Assembly: GCA_010909165.1 (NCBI GenBank)
Contig: MU008170.1
Location: 1,054,001-1,118,000 of the forward strand
DNA from: Anthoceros angustus
Lineage: Eukaryota; Streptophyta; Anthocerotopsida; Anthocerotales; Anthocerotaceae
Reading direction: 5' to 3'
Length of the DNA: 64,000 nucleotides
Made by a program: the position numbers and the translations under genes
In this document: positions 56,461 through 64,000 of the stretch, one piece after another
Layout: the number at the start of each line of letters is the position of its first letter
Numbering within the stretch: position 1 is the first letter of the stretch
The notes under the pieces: generated by a model
Seen by the model: only the letters and a program-made list of their open reading frames with translations
What the model was told of the DNA's origin: nothing
Database searches by the model: none

Positions 56461-57539
56461 CACCAAGCCAGTGAGGCTCAGGTAAAGGCGCGGAGGCGGA
56501 AGCCGCGGTTAAGGTCCACCGTGATCACTAACACGCGATCAACCGTGGAGAGAGACGGCTGGGCCAACTAAGGCCGGCTGTGGCCAAGAAGGAGTAAGCA
56601 CTAAGTAGCAAGGAGAAATGGAGGCCACCACCCGGAAATAGGGACCTGGCAACAGCAGGAAGTGCAGGAGCTGGCGGCAGAGCCTGGAAGGCAAGAAAGT
56701 CACCCCTCGAGTCGCAACTCCAAGACGCTATTTAGTGCAACACGATTCTCAACGGAGAATCCAAGACTTCGAGCAGATAGAGCGTCGCCTCATTAAGACG
56801 GAGAGAATAGTGCCACATCCAAGGAGTTGGACGCCGCCAGCCGGTGAGCGGGGTTGAGCCGGGCGGGTACGGGCCGCCTCGAGAAGGAAGTGGCTGACCT
56901 GTGTAAGGATGAACGGAGGGATGAGGGCTCGGAGGAGGAGCAGAGGGCTTGTCCGATTGAAGGCAGGGGAGCGGCTCCATGGCCAAAGAACCGTGGAGCT
57001 ACAACGACGGCGAGGAGGACCACGAGCAGCAGCCAAAGGCTGCTGTGAAGTGTCGGAGGCCGCCTTTGGCGCATCGGGAGTCCGCCCGGCTTCAGCTTGG
57101 CGAGCACAAGGAGACGATCCAAAGAAGCCGACAACACGCCCAACCGCCGGAGCACCTCGATAGGAGTACCGGGTGCTGTGCCTATGTAGAGGAGGCAATT
57201 CCAAGTCGATCTGACTTTTACTACCACGCTGAGCTCCTCAAGGCCCTCGAGGTCTTGCGCCACCCCAGGCGGTGGACCTCCGTGACTCGGGGGGAGCTGC
57301 GGGAAGAAGGCCCCGGAGACAACACAATCGGGACCTTAGGGAGCTCGCTTGACGACGATGAACAATGCGGCGAGGGGGAGCAATGGAGGAGCGTGACGCA
57401 GGAAGGTCGCCGCCCGAGGTAAGCACTGACCTCACCACGTAAGGAAGGAGGAGGGCCTGGGAGGCCGAGAAGGGGCGATCCGGAAACCCGGAACTACTTG
57501 GAGGGCCTGGGTGAGCCCCTCATAAGTCCAGTGAGGGGC

Positions 57540-57810
57540 GAGCCGGTGCTCGCGAGTTCGGACTTTGTCTTGACTGGAAGCCTGACTCAGGCCGGCCGAA
57601 GAAAGTCCGGACTCAAAGGTCCAGACTCTGGATTTAGACGCACTCGAGGTCCGGACCCAGAAGACCGGGCCCAAGACCGGACTCCAGCAGTCCAGACTCG
57701 AGGGTCCTGACCTGAAAGAAGACCGGACCTGTAAGTCCGGACCTCAGAGAAGACCGACCGAGGTCCGGACTCGAGTCGAGATCGGACCCCGAGGTCCGCA
57801 CTCAGTGAGC
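57540..57810. repeat. cluster of about 15 AGTCCGGAC-type palindromic motifs
   Basis: GTCCGGAC, TCCGGACT and TCCAGACT recur every 12-25 bp across this stretch with AGAAGACCG spacers. It lies in the 3' half of element copy A. The core TCCGGA is also enriched in the LTR-like starts of both copies (54,115-54,290; 60,935-61,050). The neighbouring stretches 56,460-57,540 and 57,810-58,760 contain only charged ORF relics and nothing else recognisable. Confidence 0.8.
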
Positions 57811-58765
57811 GGTGAGCCACCAAACCAGCCTCGCGAACCATTCTCAGAGGCCCGACAAGGGGCCCACCAACAGACAAGAGAGGATGGGGAGGAGGACTCG
57901 GTGGTGACCCCGTCGTTGTCTAAGGGACGCTACGCCGGGCCGGCTCAGCTCAGCCGATGGCTGCAGTCTCGAGGGTAGGCCATACGTCATGGATCTATCC
58001 GATTAAGGGGCGCCGCTTGAATTGTCGAGGCCACAGGGCTTTGGCCGCCGCTTTAGGCGGAGACTTTGAGCAATCCCAATCCCACAGGCATGGGCCAGGG
58101 CGGAATAATAGGAAAATGGTAGGCGTAAGCAAGGGGCCCACCGAGGCTGCCACCCAGTTTCGCAATAGGTGTTGTGAGCTCCAAGACATCCGTGAAAAGT
58201 GCGTTTACGATGTAAGGGCACGCACAAGGCGAGCAGTGTGAGCATCGTGTTGGTGGGTCAAAGGAGAAAGAAGCTTGCAGGCATGTGGTAAAACCGCATA
58301 CACGAAGCCGCTGGCTGGCATCGCCCATCCCCTCGAACTCTCTCAAGCGCCCAGGCTGGGAGATCCAACAATAGACAAGCGAGGTAAATCGCCGGTGCCC
58401 GAGCTACACCGGAAGGCACATGGCAGCCAGGAGGCAATTCGGCACCGGGCTGCAAGAGCGGCTGGCTATGAGCGTTTAAGCATAAAGAAGGACACATGTG
58501 GGCGATGGCGAAGCAACATATATGATTCGACAAAGATGTGTTTGCGCTGATGACGGGAAGGCCGGAAGGGTTTGACGAAATTCGGCAAGCATTGATTTGA
58601 TGAAGGTGTGAAAGTGAAGACCGTGGGATAGGAACTGCGATTGAGAATGCCCAAATCCTTCAGACAGTATCCAGACGCAGACGGCACTGCACACTTATTG
58701 AGTGAGGACATTTCCTTCCTTTTTGCTGACCCCACCACTTATCCCGCTGATTTCACCATGCAACT

Positions 58766-60877
58766 GGTTAGAGCTCGAGGAGGCGTAACAAGCTATGGGG
58801 CCTGGCCTTTTTAATCAGCTTTTTTATCACCTCGTCAGAATGGCGGTGTGCTAATCCCCTCCACTCGCCTGCTGCTCTATGCACCTTTGAAGATAGAGTT
58901 CAGGGACAAGGATAGGTTTAATGGTTCAGATTATAGCATCTGGGTCATGAGGTTGACTCAAATATTTGAGAAGCATGAGCTGTTCTCCATCGTGAATGGA
59001 ACAGAACTCAAGGTCACCGTACCATTTAGATCAGCAGACAAAATCCTAGCTTGGGAGCGGAAGGATAGGCGCGCTAGATCCATTCTCATTGCTGCCTTAG
59101 ATAGAAATATGATGCCACATACCATAGGTGCTAGATCAGCCCACGATGTGTGGAGGGTATTTGAGTCCATCTATTAGGACAAGAGCTCTGCATCTCTAGT
59201 GCATGCGCACAAAGACTTCTACAACCTCAGGATGCGTGAGAATGAGCCTGTTGAGGCATACATTAACAAGTTTAGGACACTTCGTGCTAATCTTGCTTAT
59301 CGTGGTACAGTTCTGACAGAAGTACAAGCTGCCACCTGCATTTTGGCATCCTTTCCAGAGAGTTATCAGCATTTTGTTGGGAGCCAGAACGCCACCATTC
59401 ACACTGTTGTCCAGGCAGCTGCTGCTGGGCAACAACTACCGAAGGTAACCCTCAAAGAGATTATAGGTGCCCTTATTTCTGAGGAGCGCACCAGGAGTCT
59501 TCATAAGACAAAGGGCTCAACTTCGTCCAACACAAGAGTGTTGTTCACATCTCGAGGGAGAGGAGGATTCCATGGCAAAGGCAGAGGATGTGGAGCCTAC
59601 CAACCACTCCAGAGGGTTTCCACTGCCAATAAGACCTTCATATGCAACTGGTGTAAGATCCCCGGCCACTATGAGCGTGACTGTCGGAAGAAGAAAAACG
59701 GAGAGCCAAAACGTGACCATCCACCTGAAAGCAACGTCACCATCAGCAAGGCTAAGCAGCCCACCATCCTGGCAGTCTGCCTGTCATCTACCCAATTCCA
59801 ATTTGATTCTTGGTTTTTAGATTCTGGAGCCACTAGCCACATCCGTTTTTATAGAAATGCATTTTCTACTTTCACTTCTTCTAGTGATGCTAAACAGTTT
59901 GTGCTTCTGGGTGATGACGTGGACTCTCAATCAATGGATCGGGCTCAGTCATCATAGCCTTGCCAGACTCTTCCAATCTAACCCTCACAGATGTTCTCTA
60001 TGTCCCCTCCATGCCTAAAAACCTGATGTTTGTCTTGAAGTTGACACAGGAACACAAGTGCCGAGTGAGTTTTGATCAGCAAGGGTGTCATGTTACACAA
60101 TCCAGGTCAGGTTACACCCTATTTACTAGATCTCCCCACCATGAACTTTATTTGCTGAATGTTAGGACAGTCGTGTTTTCTACTCAATCTGTCCATGCTA
60201 CACAAACAACATCTACTCAGCTATGGCATTGTCGTCTAGGTCATGTCAACTTTCAGCGTCTTGGTTCACTTCTGCAAGGTGAGACGTATAGAGAACCCCT
60301 TTCTTTTTCTTTCGATAAGGACGCCTTCTGTGAGGCCTGTCAACTTAGCAAGGCCCACTCTCTCCCCTTCAAGGATAAGGCCCTTAGCCGTGCTGATGGT
60401 TTCCTACACGCTGTGCATAGTGATATTTGTGGACCCATGTCCACCTCTTCATTCGGTGGGGCTAATTATTTCCTCACTTTTATTAACGAATGGAGCCGAT
60501 ATTGTGTAGTTTTTCTTCTCCGACACAAAAGTGAAGCTTTTGACTGCTTCAAGTCTTATGTGGCCTATGCACAACGACAGACCTCCTGCAAGGTACGAAT
60601 CCTTCGAACGGACAACGGTGGTGAGTACACCAGCAACGCCTTTGCTTCTTTCTGCCAGGAGGAAGGTATACTCCATCAGTTCACAGTGCCTTATACGCTG
60701 GAGCAGAATGCTTTCTCGGAACGCAAAAACAGAACTTTGCAAGAGGCCACTTTGGCTTCTCTTTCCTTTGCTGGACTCACACGTGGGTATTGGGCTGAAG
60801 CTTTGATGGCAGCCAACTATGTTCAGAATCGCCTTCCCACTAAGGAGCTTGGTCTTATGACTCCATTCGAGCGCTGG
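58766..60877 (+). mobile_element. Ty1/copia retrotransposon, interrupted within integrase by element copy B
   Basis: Gag, protease and integrase follow in copia order. TGGTTAGAGCTCGAGG at 58,766 resembles a primer-binding site for initiator tRNA-Met (TGGTATCAGAGC) and would mark the end of the 5' LTR, but no LTR pair is visible. The integrase stops at 60,877 where the second GC-rich element begins; the RT half would lie beyond that element, outside the window. Confidence 0.88.
58848..60877 (+). pseudogene. copia gag-protease-integrase polyprotein (truncated)
   Basis: Gag starts near 58,880 with KIEFRDKDRFNGSDYSIWVM, followed by a stop (TAG, 59,175-59,177) and LRMRENEPVEAYINKFRTLR. One zinc knuckle CNWCKIPGHYERDC is at about 59,644-59,685. 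The protease active site is WFLDSGATSHI at about 59,812-59,843. A single-base frameshift lies near 59,920. Then come the GAG-pre-integrase segment (LWHCRLGHVNFQRLG, CEACQLSKAHSLPF) and the integrase core: Asp in HSDICGPM, Asp in LRTDNGGEY, Glu in AFSERKNRTL. The frame runs to MTPFERWCG and is cut there; LQTLLGGRK comes from the inserted element. Only two or three disabling changes make this the youngest-looking element besides copy B. The usual next sequence would be the copia connection region and RT. Confidence 0.9.
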
Positions 60878-63800
60878 TGTGGACTACAGACTCTCCTCGG
60901 AGGTAGGAAATGAGTTAGGTTTTGTTTTTTTGTAGGTCCGGAGTAGAAAATAAGGCGGAAAGGAGGGAATAGGTCCGGAGTACTCCGGACTACACTCTGG
61001 AGTAGGTTGAAGGACTCCGGAGTACACTCCGGAGGAGCCCGCAGACTGCACACGAAGGCGGGCGGATCGCCTAAAAGCCAGTAAGTCAGGACCACACTCA
61101 AAGCGGGATGGGATAATCGCCAAGTAAAGTAACTTAGGAGTTGGAGCGTGTTTTAGACAGACAAGGCCACGTGTCTTGAGAGGAGGCAGCATGCGGCGGA
61201 CCCGGGGTGGTGCGATGGCCCGTTATGCGGTATTCACGCTCCAAGTGCAGTCTCTGGCGTAAGTCTGTGGCGTAAGGCCGGAAGTGGCAGGCGTAAGGTG
61301 GAGTAAGCCATGCAGACCTCAGCGATTCACGGACGAAGAGCACCTCGCCGGCGTCTACTTCGCGTCGGCCGGGAGGTCATTTCTCTTTGTGACCTCGAGA
61401 CAATTTTCGCGATCTCGCGCTCCGCCACCCCGCCTCGCGCTCTTTGGCCTCGGGCACCTTGGCAGCTCACCTTTGTGGTTGGAGCAATGACGTGGCGAAG
61501 AGAGGCGGCGTGCGATGTCAGACAATCGCCTCTGGCCGGAGCAAGGAGAAGGCGGTGATGGGACCCAAGAAGGCTGCGAAGGTGTGGGAGCCCTGGCGCC
61601 TGGTGGAGCACAACATTGTCACTAGGAGATATCCCGACTTCGGACCCTGGTTGGCGGAGGCAAAAGACCTGGTGGAGAAGTGGCACCTCGACATCTTCAG
61701 AGCGGTTTGGACGTTTGACAGCGTCATGCTCGTCAGGGAATACGCCAGGAAGATGTTGGCAGTTGCCAATAAGGAGGTACGCTCCAAGAGCCTAAGGAGG
61801 ACCCCGGGGAGGTGGGCGGTGGAGGTCTGAGGCGGTATCTGACCGCCCGGAGGAAGAAAGTGGGGCGTAGTCCGGGCCCCTCAAGGCAAGGGAAAGATAG
61901 AGCGGCGAAGGCCAATCTTTGAAAGCCGGGGGACAGCAGACGACCAGCGGTGGTTGATGCGGACCTGTGGACGAGTGAGGCGATGGCGAATCATTGTCCC
62001 TGGAACATGCTCACCAAGGTGGATCACCTTGGTGACAATCTGTGTTCGTGCATGCTGCGGGGGAAGAGGGCCGGGAAGGATCATCCTCGCCGGATCAACC
62101 AGAGGCCAGAAACTACGGGCCTCTAGCATCCCCCTTCCTCATCCATGTGTGGGGACACCTCAACCTCCTGAAGGAGGGGGAAGAAGAGCGGGCTCTCCGG
62201 GAAGGGCAGGCGGCCCCTCGGAGCAGCGGAGGCGGGAAAGAGACAAAGCTCCGGGACCCCTCGCCACCTAGGGAAGTGTGGGAAGATATCCACTTCCCTC
62301 CTCTTGGATCGCCGGAGCTGGCCGAGCGGAGGAGGAGGAGACCACGGGCAGCGGTTGGCGGTTGCAGCGGCGGGCCAGCCCAACAACAACATTCGAGCCG
62401 CGGACTCGGCGGAACCAGGCGTGAATGGCGCCTACCAGCAGAAGTGCCGGGACGGCACGCTTTGCCCCTTGCGGAGTGGCAAGGAGGCGGAGGAGGCCGT
62501 GAGGAAGGGCGGGGGAGGCCGGGGAGGCGGAGGACACGCAACCTCCCTCCCTGTCCCGGCCGAGGCAAGAGGGCCAGCTCCGGACCCCTCGCCACCTCAG
62601 GCCCAGGGAAGAAGGCGGAGAAGGAGTTAGCGGCCAAGAGGCCAAGGAGGTGAGGCTCGGACACACCTCGACTGAGGGTCACGGTCGTCCGGAGAGCCCG
62701 GTCCGGACTCGCTCAGGCTACTGCTGATCCTTGACCAGAGATGCCCGCGCCCACCAGGCAGGCATCTCCCAGTGGCGGCCGTGGAAGCGGCGGGTTTTGC
62801 CACCGTCATGGATGGTATGCTTTGGGGTCTCTGGGAAGAGAAGACCCAGAGTGGAGTCAACAGAGCGATGGTGCTCTCCAAGAGGCGGTGGAGGCGGCCC
62901 GGGATGCGAAGAGGCGGAATCCCTCGCTCGAATCGAGGAGGAAGCGTGGGAGGCGGGCGGAGGTCAGTCTATTCGAAGATCGGACCAAGGTCCTTCAAGT
63001 GTTGAGCAGTGAAGCACGCGTCTGTGAGGCCCAAGCAGGCGGAGACCTCTGCGGAGGGTGAGCGGAAGGAGGCGGAGGAGGCCCGAGGCAAGCGGAGGGC
63101 TTGACTGGCGGCGGCGTTGGACCAACACTGGCCGTGAGGCTCGGTGGCGCGGAGGCGAAGCCGTGGCTAAGCCGGCGGGATCACTATCACGTGATCAGCG
63201 GTGGAGGGAGGCAGCAAGGATAACTGAACAGGCAGGCGGCGGAGGCGGGCACAGGCGGCCAGGCAAAGAAGGCGGCAACAAGGAGATGGAGGATCTCGAG
63301 CTCGATTCGCGTGAGTGGAACAGGCGGAGATGGAAGACCCGCAGGAGACCTTGGGCTGCACTCAAAGTTACAATTGAGCGGAGCAGGAATCGGGCGTGAT
63401 CGCGGATCACGGCGGAGATAGGCGACTCAGCTGTTGGGCGGTAAGAGGTAAGGCGATGGAACAAGGAGGCGGGGCGTCGCCGAAATGGAGAAGGACGAAG
63501 CACGAATCGGCGGGATTGCGGACCGTGGGAGGGAGATGGCGGAGCTTGAGGCCGGGATGAATGGAGGCGAGCCTTGGGCCTTGAGAAGAAGCTGGTCCGA
63601 TTAAGGAAGGCGGAGGGAGCTGCGTTTTGGCGGGCGGAGGCGGAAGCAGCGGAGGCTGGAGCAGGCGAACAAGCGGCACGAGGAAGTGAGGCTTCCCTTT
63701 GGCCTCGCGATTCTGCCCGGCTCCAGTCAAACTGGCAGGAGATGGTCCGGACCAACAAAGGCAACATGCTCCGGAGCACCTATGGCGAAGGGAGTATCGG

Positions 63801-64000
63801 GTACTCCGGGTGCATGTGGAAGAGGCAATCCAGCAAATTGACTCGGATTTTGCCTACTACCACGCTGAGCTCCTCAAGGCGTTGGAAGCCTCTCAGCATC
63901 TGCGACAACGGGACGGACCTCCGGAAGGCTCGGAGGAGTGGAAGGGGAAGAAGGACATGGGGATAGCACGGGGGCCTTGGTGGCCTTGTTTGGGGCAGCG
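60878..64000 (+). mobile_element. LTR-like element of an unclassified GC-rich family, copy B, nested in copia
   Basis: Starts TGTGGACTACAGACTCTCCT directly after the copia codons for ERWC and continues to the window end. Order and spacing match copy A: leader with CTCCGGAGT palindromes (60,935-61,050), AAGTAAAGTAACTTAGGAGT, start ATG at 61,558, charged coding region, and CTACCACGCTGAGCTCCTCAAGG at 63,858 (57,220 in copy A). The insertion inside a coding sequence defines the 5' boundary well. The 3' end lies outside the window. Confidence 0.75.
61558..61830 (+). CDS. MGPKKA-type gag-like ORF of element copy B (family unknown)
   Basis: 90 residues from ATG at 61,558 to a stop at 61,828-61,830, within an open frame that begins at 61,444. 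It reads MGPKKAAKVWEPWRLVEHNI, then FGPWLAEAKDLVEKWHLDIF and FDSVMLVREYARKMLAVANK, mainly helical, with conserved Trp residues. The rest of the protein continues in other frames (HVWGHLNLLKEGEEERALRE at about 62,145-62,205, then charged coiled-coil sequence to about 62,640, and again 62,740-63,100), so the stop at 61,828 may be a mutation. I know no matching domain. Its presence at the same place in copy A (54,771) shows it was the element's own gene. Confidence 0.5.
   Translation: MGPKKAAKVWEPWRLVEHNIVTRRYPDFGPWLAEAKDLVEKWHLDIFRAVWTFDSVMLVREYARKMLAVANKEVRSKSLRRTPGRWAVEV

Larger units (their letters stand above)
54067..58240 (+). mobile_element. LTR-like element of an unclassified GC-rich family, copy A
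   Basis: Starts with TGTGGGCTACAGACTCTCCT, the same start as copy B at 60,878. Both copies then share AGTAGAAAATAAGGCGGAA, many CTCCGGAGT palindromes or relics, CCAAGTAAAGTAACT, GCCGAGTAAGCCATGCAG, the start codon context ATGGGACCNAAGAA (54,771 here) and a long Glu/Arg/Ala-rich open region. The TG start and the untranslated leader of about 700 bp suggest an LTR with leader; I could not find the second LTR. The right end near 58,240 is uncertain. Confidence 0.6.

Overview
This 64 kb window is eukaryotic nuclear DNA: the host genes are split by spliceosomal introns and retrotransposons of several kinds fill the rest. A chloroplast flavodiiron protein of the FlvA type (a family absent from flowering plants), a plant-specific TIGR01589-type gene and Ty3/gypsy elements carrying a cytosine DNA methyltransferase together point to a non-flowering streptophyte. 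DNMT-bearing LTR retrotransposons have been reported from charophyte algae, so a charophyte such as Chara is my best guess; the sequence alone does not prove it.

Layout. 1-5 kb: minus-strand, decayed Ty3/gypsy element with gag, protease, C5-DNA methyltransferase, RT and RNase H in that order (integrase lies off the left edge), followed by a 5S rRNA-like stretch and minisatellites. 6.6-14 kb: a second, plus-strand element of the same kind with gag, protease, DNMT, RT/RNase H, integrase and a PHD finger after the integrase, then an unrecognised protein-like tail. 14.7-16.5 kb: a decayed coding region reading as a ParB-like domain plus a class-beta amino-methyltransferase. 19.6-30.3 kb: a LINE 3' end interrupted by a 9.26 kb inverted-repeat DNA transposon with internal duplications, tRNA-like segments and AT microsatellites.

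32-51.6 kb is a compact host-gene island: a putative membrane protein (-), a rhomboid-family protein (+), a TIGR01589-domain protein (-), FLVA (-, 15 exons), a dipeptidyl peptidase IV-like serine peptidase (+, 5 exons) and RCL1 (-, 6 exons). The FLVA, RCL1 and TIGR01589 exon models each close to a multiple of three, with GT-AG introns. The DPP-IV and rhomboid genes contain clusters of single-base frame changes, from assembly error or real decay. The FLVA and DPP-IV genes are head to head with 0.9 kb between start codons.

54-64 kb is a nested transposon block: two copies of an unclassified GC-rich LTR-like family (54.07 kb onward and 60.88 kb onward) with a Ty1/copia gag-protease-integrase between them; the second copy is inserted inside the copia integrase.

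The most interesting content is the pair of retroelements carrying DNA methyltransferase domains between protease and RT, one of which also has a PHD finger and is followed by a second, bacterial-type methyltransferase. Taken together they look like a retroelement family that has collected chromatin-reading and DNA-modifying modules.
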